A stretch of 24,086 bases of DNA, taken from the NCBI GenBank assembly GCA_046597185.1, contig JBKJLF010000904.1, positions 1 through 24,086 of the forward strand, given 5' to 3'. The first letter of the stretch is position 1, and the number at the start of each line of letters is the position of its first letter. This DNA is from CAMBDR01 sp046597185. GTDB lineage: Bacteria; Pseudomonadota; Gammaproteobacteria; Burkholderiales; Burkholderiaceae_D. The notes beneath the pieces are model-generated. The model had not been told where the DNA came from. It was given only the letters and a program-made list of their open reading frames with translations, and did no database searches. The translations under genes were made by a program, and so were the position numbers. This document shows, in pieces, positions 1 to 6,737 of this stretch.

Positions 1-690
1 GATTTGCCATTGATCCGCGGTGCGGCTCGTCCTGCACTCGAAGGCGATGCAAAATGGGAAGAAAAGATTCTCGAATTGGCCGCCGCACTGGATAGCTACA
101 TTCCTGAGCCAGAGCGCGCACTCGACAAGCCATTCTTGTTGCCAGTAGAAGACGTGTTCCCGATCTCCGGTCGCGGCACCGTGGTAACAGGTCGTGTGGA
201 ACGTGGCATCATCAAAGTTGGCGAAGCGATTGAAATCGTCGGTATTCGTGAAACGCAAGTAACCACCTGTACCGGCGTAGAAATGTTCCGCAAATTGCTG
301 GACGAAGGCCGTGCAGGCGACAACCTGGGTGTGTTGTTGCGTGGCACCAAGCGTGAAGACGTGCAGCGCGGTCAAGTTTTGGCCAAGCCTGGTTCGATCA
401 AGCCGCATGCGAATTTTGAGTGCTCGGTTTACGTTTTGTCGAAAGATGAAGGCGGCCGCCATACTCCATTCTTCGCAAACTATCGTCCACAGTTTTACTT
501 CCGTACGACTGACGTGACTGGTTCGATCTCCTTGAAAGAGGGCGTGGAAATGGTGATGCCTGGCGACAATACAGAATTCACTGTTGCATTGATCAACCCA
601 ATCGCGATGGAAGAAGGTTTGCGCTTCGCGATTCGCGAAGGTGGTCGTACCGTTGGCGCGGGTGTGGTTGCCAAGATTCTTGCTGACTAA
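1..690 (+). CDS. tuf: Elongation factor Tu, C-terminal part (5' end outside window)
   Basis: EF-Tu is the GTPase that delivers aminoacyl-tRNA to the ribosome. The reading frame is open from base 1 and ends with TAA at 688-690, leaving about 229 codons. What is visible is the end of the G domain followed by the beta-barrel domains 2 and 3. Recognisable stretches are SGRGTVVTGRVERG (domain 2), GVEMFRKLLDEGRAG, KDEGGRHTPFF and the closing REGGRTVGAGVV, all close to the E. coli protein. The nucleotide-binding G1-G4 motifs lie upstream of the window. Its place directly before rpsJ is the usual end of a str operon (rpsL-rpsG-fusA-tuf). No clear intrinsic terminator follows, so read-through into rpsJ is likely. 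Identification is certain; only the start is missing. Confidence 0.97.
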   Translation, partial: DLPLIRGAARPALEGDAKWEEKILELAAALDSYIPEPERALDKPFLLPVEDVFPISGRGTVVTGRVERGIIKVGEAIEIVGIRETQVTTCTGVEMFRKLLDEGRAGDNLGVLLRGTKREDVQRGQVLAKPGSIKPHANFECSVYVLSKDEGGRHTPFFANYRPQFYFRTTDVTGSISLKEGVEMVMPGDNTEFTVALINPIAMEEGLRFAIREGGRTVGAGVVAKILAD

Positions 691-773
691 TTTCAGTGTT
701 GATTCAGCTTCATCGTTGCTGCCGTTGTTATTGTTGTTTTGCTTCTCTTCGTTCTTTTCGTAATGCTGCCTGT

Positions 774-800
774 GCTGGGCACACAAAATAAGTGTCCAGC
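774..800 (+). promoter_or_regulatory. Possible hairpin in the leader of rpsJ
   Basis: In the 140-nt gap between tuf and rpsJ, GCTGG (774-778) and ACAC (781-784) can pair with GTGT (792-795) and CCAGC (796-800), leaving a 2-nt bulge and a 7-nt A-rich loop. It sits about 30 nt before the rpsJ start. I see no convincing -10/-35 pair here, so rpsJ is probably co-transcribed with tuf. The hairpin could affect rpsJ translation or mark a processing site; that is inference only. Confidence 0.25.
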
Positions 801-830
801 CAGGCGGTTCGCTCTTTAAAGGAAATTAGC

Positions 831-1148
831 ATGTCTGGTACTAATCAAAAAATCCGCATTCGTCTGAAAGCCTTCGATTACAAATTAATCGATCAATCCG
901 CTCTCGAAATCGTTGAAACTGCCAAGCGTACTGGTGCCGTGGTCAAAGGCCCGGTTCCCCTGCCAACCCGGATTCAGCGTTTTGACGTTTTGCGTTCACC
1001 CCACGTCAACAAAACTTCACGTGATCAGTTTGAAATCCGTACCCATCAGCGTTTGATGGACATCGTTGATCCAACCGACAAAACGGTTGATGCGCTGATG
1101 AAGTTGGATTTGCCTGCTGGCGTGGATGTCGAAATCAAATTGCAGTAA
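831..1148 (+). CDS. rpsJ: 30S ribosomal protein S10
   Basis: S10 is a small-subunit head protein that also acts as NusE in transcription antitermination. The product is 105 residues (E. coli 103) with the family stretches IRIRLKAFDYKLID, GPVPLPT and RSPHVNKTSRDQFEIRTH. I chose ATG 831 because AAAGGAA lies just upstream and the protein begins MSGTNQKIRI as in relatives; the in-frame GTG at 792 would add 13 residues through a predicted hairpin. It stands apart from rplC by a 201-nt gap holding a hairpin and a promoter, so it may end the str transcription unit rather than start the S10 unit. Identity is certain. Confidence 0.97.
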   Translation: MSGTNQKIRIRLKAFDYKLIDQSALEIVETAKRTGAVVKGPVPLPTRIQRFDVLRSPHVNKTSRDQFEIRTHQRLMDIVDPTDKTVDALMKLDLPAGVDVEIKLQ

Positions 1149-1189
1149 AAATGGATTGGCTGTGTGGTGCCGATGCATATTGGCAGATT

Positions 1190-1227
1190 AAATAGCGTAA
1201 AGCCGCTTTTTTGGCTTGCGCTATTTT
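1190..1227 (+). terminator. Hairpin after rpsJ, possible terminator or attenuator
   Basis: AAATAGCG (1190-1197) pairs with CGCTATTT (1219-1226), and inside it AAGCC (1200-1204) pairs with GGCTT (1213-1217), closing a T-rich 8-nt loop. The 3' arm ends in TATTTT. This gives 13 base pairs in total, 42 nt downstream of the rpsJ stop. The -35 element of the rplC promoter (1216-1221) lies inside the 3' arm, so terminator and promoter overlap. The U tract is short, so efficiency is uncertain. Confidence 0.5.
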
Positions 1228-1253
1228 AAAAATGCAGCTATAATCGTGGGCTT
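1216..1253 (+). promoter_or_regulatory. Sigma-70 promoter upstream of rplC
   Basis: TTGCGC (1216-1221), a 17-nt spacer and a perfect TATAAT (1239-1244) make a good housekeeping promoter. CGT then GGGCTT (1248-1253) follows, a GC-rich discriminator of the kind known to make ribosomal promoters sensitive to ppGpp/DksA. Transcription would start near 1251, giving a leader of about 100 nt before rplC. The same -10, 3 nt, GGGCTT layout recurs upstream of rplN and rpsD. Confidence 0.65.
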
Positions 1254-1282
1254 CGGTGCAGATTTGCAGGTTTGTATGCCTG

Positions 1283-1337
1283 TAAATGGTGTGCCATTTA
1301 GTTTTATTAACGTCAGCCCCGCCCAATCGTAGGTGGG
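1283..1337 (+). promoter_or_regulatory. Structured leader of rplC
   Basis: Two hairpins fit in the short rplC leader. TAAATGG (1283-1289) pairs perfectly with CCATTTA (1294-1300) around TGTG and is followed by GTTTTATT. CCCGCC (1318-1323) pairs with GGTGGG (1332-1337) with one G-U pair, just before the GGAG ribosome-binding site. In E. coli the S10 operon leader is bound by L4 to repress the operon; whether this shorter leader plays that role is inference. Confidence 0.35.
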
Positions 1338-1349
1338 AATGGAGAAAAA

Positions 1350-2006
1350 ATGAGCCTTGGCCTTATCGGTCGCAAGGTTGGTATGATGCGCATCTTTAAT
1401 GATGATGGGGATACTATTCCTGTCACCGTGTTAGACGTATCGAACAACCGTGTTGCGCAAGTTAAAACCGCTGAAACGGATGGTTATTCCGCTGTTCAGG
1501 TGGTATTCGGTCACCGTCGCGCTTCGCGCGTCAACAAAGCTGCTGCCGGGCATTTTGCCAAAGCAGGTGTTGAAGCCGGTGATTTTATCAAAGAGTTTGC
1601 AATCGATGCGGTCAAAGCTGCTGAGATGAAAGCGGGCGATGTTCTGCCTATCGACATGTTTGCAGTGGGTCAAAAGATCGACGTGCAAGGTGTATCGATT
1701 GGTAAGGGCTATGCAGGCGTGATCAAGCGTTATAACTTCGCTTCCGGTCGTGCTACCCACGGTAACTCACGTTCGCATAATGTACCTGGTTCGATCGGTA
1801 TGGCGCAAGATCCTGGTCGTGTTTTCCCAGGTAAGCGCATGACTGGTCATATGGGTGATGTAACGGTTACCACGCAAAATCTCGAAATCGCTCGTATTGA
1901 CGCTGAACGCCAGTTGTTGCTGGTTAAAGGTGCGGTGCCCGGTGCCAAAAATGGCCAGGTCGTTGTGTCGTCGGCAGTCAAGGTCAAAGCAAAGAAAGGG
2001 GCATAA
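1350..2006 (+). CDS. rplC: 50S ribosomal protein L3
   Basis: L3 is an early-assembling large-subunit protein that reaches toward the peptidyl-transferase centre. The product has 218 residues (E. coli 209), starting MSLGLIGRKVGM as usual. Residues 113-165 form the long internal extension, with Gln153 in MAQDPGR at the position methylated by PrmB in E. coli. ATG 1350 is preceded by GGAG at 1341-1344. It is the first gene of a tightly packed run (3 nt to rplD) and has its own promoter about 100 nt upstream. Identity is certain. Confidence 0.97.
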   Translation: MSLGLIGRKVGMMRIFNDDGDTIPVTVLDVSNNRVAQVKTAETDGYSAVQVVFGHRRASRVNKAAAGHFAKAGVEAGDFIKEFAIDAVKAAEMKAGDVLPIDMFAVGQKIDVQGVSIGKGYAGVIKRYNFASGRATHGNSRSHNVPGSIGMAQDPGRVFPGKRMTGHMGDVTVTTQNLEIARIDAERQLLLVKGAVPGAKNGQVVVSSAVKVKAKKGA

Positions 2007-2009
2007 CAG

Positions 2010-2630
2010 ATGGAACTTACGCTCCTGAATGAACAAGGGCTATCCTCCGCCAGTGTGGCAGCGCCAGACACGATATTCGGTCGTGACTACAATGAAGCGC
2101 TGATTCACCAAGTGGTGATTGCATATCAAGCGAATGCCCGTAGCGGTAATCGCAAGCAAAAAGATCGTGAAGAAGTGCATCACACGACCAAGAAGCCATG
2201 GCGTCAAAAAGGTACGGGCCGCGCTCGTGCCGGTATGTCGTCTTCGCCTTTGTGGCGTGGCGGTGGTCGGATTTTCCCAAATTCGCCTGATGAAAACTTT
2301 TCGCACAAAGTCAATAAAAAGATGTATCGCGCAGGTGTCTGCTCGATCCTCTCGCAGTTGGTGCGTGAAGGCCGTTTCTCGGTAGTGGAAAATTTCACCC
2401 TGGAAGCACCAAAAACCCAATTGCTGGCCAAAAAATTGGCAGGCATGGGCTTGGAGTCGGTGTTGGTGATTGTTCATGATTTCGATGAGAATCTGATGTT
2501 GGCTTCGCGCAATTTGCCGCATGTGCTGGTACTCGAAGCGCGTCACGCTGATCCATTGTCGTTGGTGCACTACAAGAAAGTAGTCATCACCAAGGCAGCG
2601 TTGGCGAAGATTGAGGAGGTATTGGCATGA
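2010..2630 (+). CDS. rplD: 50S ribosomal protein L4
   Basis: L4 lines the polypeptide exit tunnel and, in E. coli, represses its own operon by acting on the S10 leader. The product has 206 residues (E. coli 201). The tunnel loop is visible around residues 45-90 with KKPWRQKGTGRAR and SPLWRGGG. The start ATG follows rplC by 3 nt and the stop overlaps the rplW start by 4 nt (2627-2630), which suggests translational coupling. Because no S10-type long leader precedes rpsJ here, any L4 autoregulation would have to act on the rplC leader; that is inference. Confidence 0.97.
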   Translation: MELTLLNEQGLSSASVAAPDTIFGRDYNEALIHQVVIAYQANARSGNRKQKDREEVHHTTKKPWRQKGTGRARAGMSSSPLWRGGGRIFPNSPDENFSHKVNKKMYRAGVCSILSQLVREGRFSVVENFTLEAPKTQLLAKKLAGMGLESVLVIVHDFDENLMLASRNLPHVLVLEARHADPLSLVHYKKVVITKAALAKIEEVLA

Positions 2631-2941
2631 GCACAGTAAAACATAGCGAAGAGCGTTTGCTCAAAGTGTTGTTGGCTCCGGTAATTTCGGAAAAAGCTAC
2701 GATGCTGGCCGATAAAAAGGAACAAATCATGTTCCTCGTGATGCCGGACGCTACCAAGCCAGAAATCAAGGCTGCGGTAGAAATGCTGTTTAAAGTAGAA
2801 GTGGCATCGGTGCAGGTCGCCAATCGTATAGGTAAGCAAAAACGTGCTGGCCGATTCATGGGTCGCCGCAACCATACCAAACGTGCATTTGTCTGCTTGA
2901 AGCCCGGTCAGGAAATCAATTTTGCTGAGGAGGCTGCATAA
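2627..2941 (+). CDS. rplW: 50S ribosomal protein L23
   Basis: L23 sits at the tunnel exit and is the docking site for trigger factor and SRP. The product has 104 residues (E. coli 100). Conserved stretches are LAPVISEKATMLAD near residues 16-29 and an internal loop with KRAGRFMGRRNHTKRAFV. It overlaps rplD by 4 nt at the start and rplB by 1 nt at the stop (TAATG), so the three genes are likely translationally coupled. Nothing unusual was seen. Confidence 0.96.
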   Translation: MSTVKHSEERLLKVLLAPVISEKATMLADKKEQIMFLVMPDATKPEIKAAVEMLFKVEVASVQVANRIGKQKRAGRFMGRRNHTKRAFVCLKPGQEINFAEEAA

Positions 2942-3768
2942 TGGCACTCGTTAAGATGAAACCAACCTCGCCCGGTCGGCGTGGTATGGTCAAAGTCGTT
3001 AATAGCGACTTATACAAAGGCCGTCCGTTTGCGGCACTGGTAGAAAAGAAATCCAAAAGCGCTGGCCGTAATAACAACGGTCATATCACTACCCGTCATA
3101 TCGGTGGTGGTCATCGTCAACACTATCGTATGGTGGATTTCAAGCGTAGCAAGGATGGCATTCCAGCCAAAGTTGAACGCATTGAATATGATCCAAACCG
3201 TACCGCGCATATTGCACTGTTGTGCTATGCCGATGGTGAGCGTCAATACATCATCGCCACCAAAGGCATGTCGGTGGGTGATTCAGTGATGAATGGTTCG
3301 GAAGCGCCGATCAAATCCGGTAACTGCTTGCCAATTCGCAATATCCCGGTTGGTACCACCATGCATTGCGTGGAAATGTTGCCAGGCAAGGGCGCGCAAA
3401 TGGCGCGTAGTGCGGGTGCTGCGGTGGTGTTGATGGCGCGTGAAGGTACGTATGCTCAGGTGCGCTTGCGCTCTGGCGAAGTGCGTCGTGTGCATATCGA
3501 ATGCCGCGCTACGATTGGTGAAGTCGGCAACGGCGAACACAACCTGCGCAAGATCGGTAAAGCTGGTGCCATGCGTTGGCGTGGTATCCGTCCGACCGTC
3601 CGTGGTGTGGTAATGAATCCGGTTGACCATCCGCATGGTGGTGGTGAGGGTCGTACTGCAGCAGGGCGTCATCCAGTGTCGCCATGGGGCCAGCAGACAA
3701 AGGGCAAGAAGACGCGCAGCAACAAGCGCACGACTTCGATGATTGTCTCGCGCCGTGGTAAGAAATAA
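2941..3768 (+). CDS. rplB: 50S ribosomal protein L2
   Basis: L2 is required for subunit joining and supports the peptidyl-transferase centre. The product has 275 residues (E. coli 273). Key features are the basic N-terminal extension (KMKPTSPGRRGMVKV), the central beta-barrel and the C-terminal NPVDHPHGGGEGR, which contains the conserved histidine near the catalytic site, followed by a basic tail. The start overlaps the rplW stop by one base and rpsS follows after 10 nt. Identity is certain. Confidence 0.97.
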   Translation: MALVKMKPTSPGRRGMVKVVNSDLYKGRPFAALVEKKSKSAGRNNNGHITTRHIGGGHRQHYRMVDFKRSKDGIPAKVERIEYDPNRTAHIALLCYADGERQYIIATKGMSVGDSVMNGSEAPIKSGNCLPIRNIPVGTTMHCVEMLPGKGAQMARSAGAAVVLMAREGTYAQVRLRSGEVRRVHIECRATIGEVGNGEHNLRKIGKAGAMRWRGIRPTVRGVVMNPVDHPHGGGEGRTAAGRHPVSPWGQQTKGKKTRSNKRTTSMIVSRRGKK

Positions 3769-3778
3769 GGGGTAACAC

Positions 3779-4054
3779 ATGACACGTTCATTGAAAAAAG
3801 GGCCGTTTTGTGACGCCCACCTGGTGAAAAAAATCGAGGCTGCGCAAGCAACCAAAGACAAAAAGCCAATTAAAACCTGGTCGCGCCGTTCGACGATTAT
3901 GCCGGACTTTATCGGCCTGACGATTGCGGTGCATAACGGCAAACAGCATGTGCCAGTCTATGTTTCTGAAAACATGGTTGGTCATAAACTCGGCGAATTT
4001 GCGCTCACCCGCACATTCAAAGGTCATGCTGCCGATAAGAAGGCGAAGAAATAA
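3779..4054 (+). CDS. rpsS: 30S ribosomal protein S19
   Basis: S19 binds 16S rRNA in the head of the small subunit and contacts A-site tRNA regions together with S13. The product has 91 residues (E. coli 92), begins MTRSLKKGPFCDAHL and contains the conserved KTWSRRSTIMPDFIG and GHKLGEFALTRTFKGH. The ribosome-binding site is GGGG within AAGGGGTAACAC. The last A of its TAA is the first base of the rplV ATG, so the two genes overlap by 1 nt. Confidence 0.97.
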   Translation: MTRSLKKGPFCDAHLVKKIEAAQATKDKKPIKTWSRRSTIMPDFIGLTIAVHNGKQHVPVYVSENMVGHKLGEFALTRTFKGHAADKKAKK

Positions 4055-4383
4055 TGGAAACCAAAGCTATCCTCAAAGGTGTGCGCCTGTCAGATCAGAA
4101 AGGCCGTTTGGTCGCTGATTTGATCCGTGGCAAGAAGGTTGATCAAGCGCTCAACATCTTGCAATTCAGCCCGAAAAAAGGTGCTGCCATCATCAAACGT
4201 GTGTTGGAGTCCGCAATTGCGAACGCCGAGCACAACGATGGTGCAGATATCGACGAGTTGAAGGTCACGACCATTTATGTAGAAAAGGGCCCGATTTTGA
4301 AGCGCTTCACCGCGCGTGCAAAAGGCCGGGGTGATCGTATCTCTAAACAATCCTGTCACATTTACGTGACTGTTGGCAACTAA
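4054..4383 (+). CDS. rplV: 50S ribosomal protein L22
   Basis: L22 stretches from the surface to the inside of the exit tunnel, where mutations in its beta-hairpin give macrolide resistance. The product has 109 residues (E. coli 110). The hairpin is visible near residues 85-102 as RAKGRGDRISKQSCHI. The N-terminal METKAILKGVRLSDQKGRLV is typical of betaproteobacteria. It overlaps rpsS by 1 nt and precedes rpsC by 9 nt. No truncation or loop indel was evident by eye. Confidence 0.97.
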   Translation: METKAILKGVRLSDQKGRLVADLIRGKKVDQALNILQFSPKKGAAIIKRVLESAIANAEHNDGADIDELKVTTIYVEKGPILKRFTARAKGRGDRISKQSCHIYVTVGN

Positions 4384-4392
4384 GGAGTCACG

Positions 4393-5220
4393 ATGGGACA
4401 GAAGATACACCCAACCGGGTTTCGCCTTGCGGTCACACGCAATTGGTCTTCCCGCTGGTATGCAGGCAATGGCAACTTTGCTTCCATGCTCAATGAAGAT
4501 CTGAAGGCACGCGAATACCTGAAGAAAAAACTGAAAAACGCATCGGTCGCACGAATTGTGATCGAGCGCCCCGCCAAAAACGCGCGCTTCACGATTTATA
4601 GCTCGCGTCCAGGTGTGGTTATTGGTAAAAAAGGCGAAGACATTGAAGTGTTGAAAGCCCAATTGACCAAGATCATGGGCGTGCCGGTACATGTGAATAT
4701 CGAAGAAGTGCGTAAGCCTGAAATCGATGCACAATTGATCGCTGATTCGATCTCGCAACAGCTCGAAAAGCGCATCATGTTCCGCCGCGCGATGAAGCGT
4801 GCGATGCAAAATGCCATGCGCCTTGGTGCACTGGGCATCAAGATCATGTCGTCCGGTCGTTTGAACGGGATTGAAATTGCACGTAAAGAATGGTATCGGG
4901 AAGGCCGCGTGCCGCTGCATACTTTGCGCGCTGATATCGATTACGGCACCAGCGAAGCAGAAACCACTTACGGCATTATCGGTGTCAAAGTGTGGGTTTA
5001 CAAGGGCGATCGTTTAGCCAATGGTGAAGCACCAGTAATCGATGTTGCGCCAGAAAAAGATGACAAGCGTCGTGCTCCCCGTCGTGAAGATGGTAAGCCT
5101 GGCGGTCGTCCTCGTGCCAAGCGTGATGGTCAAAATGCAGGCGGTGGTGCTGGTGGTGCTGGCCCGGGTGCGGGCGGTAAGCGCGTGCGTGGTGCTGCTA
5201 CTGAGAAAGCAGGAGAATAA
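4393..5220 (+). CDS. rpsC: 30S ribosomal protein S3 with long Gly/Arg-rich tail
   Basis: S3 forms the mRNA entry channel with S4 and S5 and contributes to ribosomal helicase activity. The product has 275 residues against 233 in E. coli. Order: MGQKIHPTGFRLAV start, KH domain with the GxxG loop GKKG at residues 78-81, then the S3 C-terminal domain ending near LANGEAPV. The extra length is a basic, low-complexity tail from about residue 217 onward, rich in Arg, Lys, Gly and Ala (RRAPRRED, GGGAGGAGPGAGG). Such tails occur in betaproteobacterial S3. GGAG precedes the ATG; rplP follows after 2 nt. Confidence 0.97.
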   Translation: MGQKIHPTGFRLAVTRNWSSRWYAGNGNFASMLNEDLKAREYLKKKLKNASVARIVIERPAKNARFTIYSSRPGVVIGKKGEDIEVLKAQLTKIMGVPVHVNIEEVRKPEIDAQLIADSISQQLEKRIMFRRAMKRAMQNAMRLGALGIKIMSSGRLNGIEIARKEWYREGRVPLHTLRADIDYGTSEAETTYGIIGVKVWVYKGDRLANGEAPVIDVAPEKDDKRRAPRREDGKPGGRPRAKRDGQNAGGGAGGAGPGAGGKRVRGAATEKAGE

Positions 5221-5222
5221 TC

Positions 5223-5642
5223 ATGTTGCAACCAAAACGCAGAAAATATCGTAAAGAGCAAAAAGGGCGCAATACCGGTATTTCGCATGAACGCGGCACC
5301 GCTGTTTCGTTCGGCGAGTTCGGTTTGAAATCGGTAGGTCGTGGTCGTCTCACAGCGCGTCAGATTGAAGCAGCGCGTCGTGCCATGACCCGTCATATTA
5401 AGCGTGGTGGGCGGATCTGGATTCGTGTTTTCCCGGACAAGCCAATTTCGCAAAAGCCTGCTGAAGTCCGTATGGGTAACGGTAAAGGTAATCCTGAGTA
5501 CTACGTCGCCGAGATTCAACCCGGTAAGATGTTGTACGAGATGGATGGTGTTGATGAGGCGTTGGCTCGGGAAGCGTTCCGCTTGGCTGCCGCTAAATTG
5601 CCATTGATGACGGCATTTGTCGTTCGTCAAGTTGGCCAATAA
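5223..5642 (+). CDS. rplP: 50S ribosomal protein L16
   Basis: L16 helps position aminoacyl-tRNA in the A site. The product has 139 residues (E. coli 136), beginning MLQPKRRKYRKEQKGRN, with SFGEFGLKSVGRGRLTARQIEAARRAMTRH in the middle and the C-terminal KLPLMTAFV. The conserved arginine hydroxylated by YcfD in E. coli would lie in the RGRL/TARQ area or just after it; I did not align it precisely. It lies 2 nt after rpsC, whose AGGAG near the stop serves as ribosome-binding site. Confidence 0.96.
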   Translation: MLQPKRRKYRKEQKGRNTGISHERGTAVSFGEFGLKSVGRGRLTARQIEAARRAMTRHIKRGGRIWIRVFPDKPISQKPAEVRMGNGKGNPEYYVAEIQPGKMLYEMDGVDEALAREAFRLAAAKLPLMTAFVVRQVGQ

Positions 5643-5654
5643 GAGGAGTTAAAT

Positions 5655-5846
5655 ATGAATGCAAGTGAACTCCGCGGCAAAGACCAGGACGCTCTGAAAA
5701 AAGAGCTGAATGAGTTGTTAAAGGCCCAATTCGGTATGCGTATGCAAATCGCGACGCAACAACTGAATAATACCTCGCAACTCAAGCGTGTACGCCGCGA
5801 TATCGCCCGGGTTAAAACGGTCATGAATCAAAAGGATGCGAAGTAA
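5655..5846 (+). CDS. rpmC: 50S ribosomal protein L29
   Basis: L29 is a small two-helix protein at the tunnel exit next to L23. The product has 63 residues, the same as E. coli, with the typical MNASELRGKDQDALKKELNELLK start and the second helix RRDIARVKTVMNQK. AGAGGAG lies upstream of the ATG. The stop overlaps the rpsQ start by 1 nt (TAATG at 5844-5848), suggesting coupling. Confidence 0.95.
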   Translation: MNASELRGKDQDALKKELNELLKAQFGMRMQIATQQLNNTSQLKRVRRDIARVKTVMNQKDAK

Positions 5847-6118
5847 TGGACGATCAAGTTAAAAAGACGCTCAAGCGCACTGTGATTGGTAAGGTTAGTT
5901 CCGACAAAATGGATAAAACCGTTACCGTGGTGATCGAACGTTCTGTCAAGCATCCGTTATACGGGAAAATCATGACGCGCTCCAAGAAGTACCACGCGCA
6001 TGATGAGACTAACCAGGCTAAAGTCGGTGATACCGTTGAAATCCAGGAAGGTCGTCCAATCTCGAAGACGAAGGCATGGAGCGTGACCCGTGTGATACAA
6101 GTCGCACAAATTGTTTAA
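5846..6118 (+). CDS. rpsQ: 30S ribosomal protein S17
   Basis: S17 is a primary 16S rRNA-binding protein with an OB fold. The product has 90 residues (E. coli 84). Conserved features are VIGKVSSDKMDKTVTVVIERSVKHPLYGK and DTVEIQEGRPISKTK. It is the last gene of the rplC-led run; a 241-nt gap with a promoter separates it from rplN. I see no classic terminator directly after it, so read-through into rplN is likely. Confidence 0.96.
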   Translation: MDDQVKKTLKRTVIGKVSSDKMDKTVTVVIERSVKHPLYGKIMTRSKKYHAHDETNQAKVGDTVEIQEGRPISKTKAWSVTRVIQVAQIV

Positions 6119-6137
6119 GGTTTTTCGAAAATAGTTC

Positions 6138-6175
6138 TTGCAAGCCCGGTAGTTGTATGTCATACTGCTGGGCTT
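6138..6175 (+). promoter_or_regulatory. Promoter with spanning inverted repeat upstream of rplN
   Basis: TTGCAA (6138-6143), a 17-nt spacer and CATACT (6161-6166, 4 of 6 consensus bases) form a moderate sigma-70 promoter. GCT and then GGGCTT (6170-6175) follow. The site is wrapped in dyads: AAGCCC (6142-6147) is complementary to GGGCTT (6170-6175), and GTATG (6155-6159) to CATAC (6161-6165). The start point would be near 6173, leaving a leader of about 185 nt before rplN. The -10 is weak on its own, so the shared GGGCTT layout is the main support. Confidence 0.5.
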
Positions 6176-6315
6176 CGTTCAAGTAGTTCCGCTCATTGAA
6201 GCTAAGTGCCCTGCGCAAGCGGGTATTAAGTGGTTAAGTAGTTTTGGAAGTCGTCAACCCAATCAGTTGTTTGATGTTCGCATCATGCATCTGGCGGGAC
6301 CAAGACTGACCGCAC

Positions 6316-6327
6316 CCGCATATGCGG
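6316..6327 (+). promoter_or_regulatory. 12-bp palindrome in the rplN leader
   Basis: CCGCATATGCGG is a perfect palindrome 32 nt before the rplN start. In RNA it could form a short tight hairpin; in DNA it could be a protein site. It sits in the only long gap of the spc region. No role is known to me and chance is possible. Confidence 0.25.
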
Positions 6328-6359
6328 ATTGGGCGGCTTAAGTTGGGAAAGAGAATATT

Positions 6360-6728
6360 ATGATTCAAACTGAAAGCCGGCTAGAAGTGGCCGACAATAC
6401 GGGTGCCAAAGAAGTGATGTGCATCAAGGTATTGGGTGGTTCCAAGCGTCGTTATGCTGGCATTGGTGATGTGATCAAGGTAACTGTTAAAGTTGCTGCG
6501 CCACGTGGCCGTGTCAAAAAAGGCGAAATTTATAATGCGGTAGTCGTGCGCACTGCTAAAGGTGTGCGTCGCCAAGATGGTTCTTTAGTGAAATTTGACA
6601 GCAATGCTGCTGTCTTGTTGAACGCGAAGTTGGAACCTATTGGGACACGGATTTTTGGGCCAGTGACGCGTGAATTGCGTACAGAACGGTTCATGAAGAT
6701 TGTGTCGCTTGCGCCGGAAGTTCTGTAA
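6360..6728 (+). CDS. rplN: 50S ribosomal protein L14
   Basis: L14 lies at the subunit interface and forms intersubunit bridges; it is also the target of the silencing factor RsfS. The product has 122 residues (E. coli 123), begins MIQTESRLEVADNTGAKEVM and contains GGSKRRYAGIGDVIKV and GTRIFGPVTRELR. It heads the spc part of the cluster, 185 nt downstream of a candidate promoter. The ribosome-binding site is GAAAGAGAA, rather weak. The rplX gene follows after 9 nt. Confidence 0.97.
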   Translation: MIQTESRLEVADNTGAKEVMCIKVLGGSKRRYAGIGDVIKVTVKVAAPRGRVKKGEIYNAVVVRTAKGVRRQDGSLVKFDSNAAVLLNAKLEPIGTRIFGPVTRELRTERFMKIVSLAPEVL

Positions 6729-6737
6729 GGAGTCGTT

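Noticed and set aside
792..830. GTG-initiated N-terminal extension of rpsJ
   Set aside because: It would run through a predicted hairpin and lacks a Shine-Dalgarno sequence; ATG 831 matches the family start.
690..830. Possible terminator or promoter between tuf and rpsJ
   Set aside because: The gap is T-rich, but I find no hairpin followed by a T run and no -10/-35 pair of reasonable quality, only a small hairpin near rpsJ.
1135..1326. 63-codon minus-strand frame in the rpsJ/rplC gap
   Set aside because: It covers the terminator hairpin and promoter on the other strand and has no protein-like features or ribosome-binding site.
3283..3942. Minus-strand open frame of 219 codons across rplB and rpsS
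   Set aside because: Antisense to certain genes, with composition typical of a shadow frame.
4090..4920. Minus-strand open frame of 276 codons across rplV and rpsC
   Set aside because: It is antisense to two certain ribosomal genes, rich in His, Arg, Cys and Phe, with no recognisable domain or ribosome-binding site.
6153..6341. 62-codon + frame in the rpsQ/rplN gap
   Set aside because: It begins inside the candidate promoter, has no ribosome-binding site and no recognisable motif. The gap is better explained as promoter plus leader.
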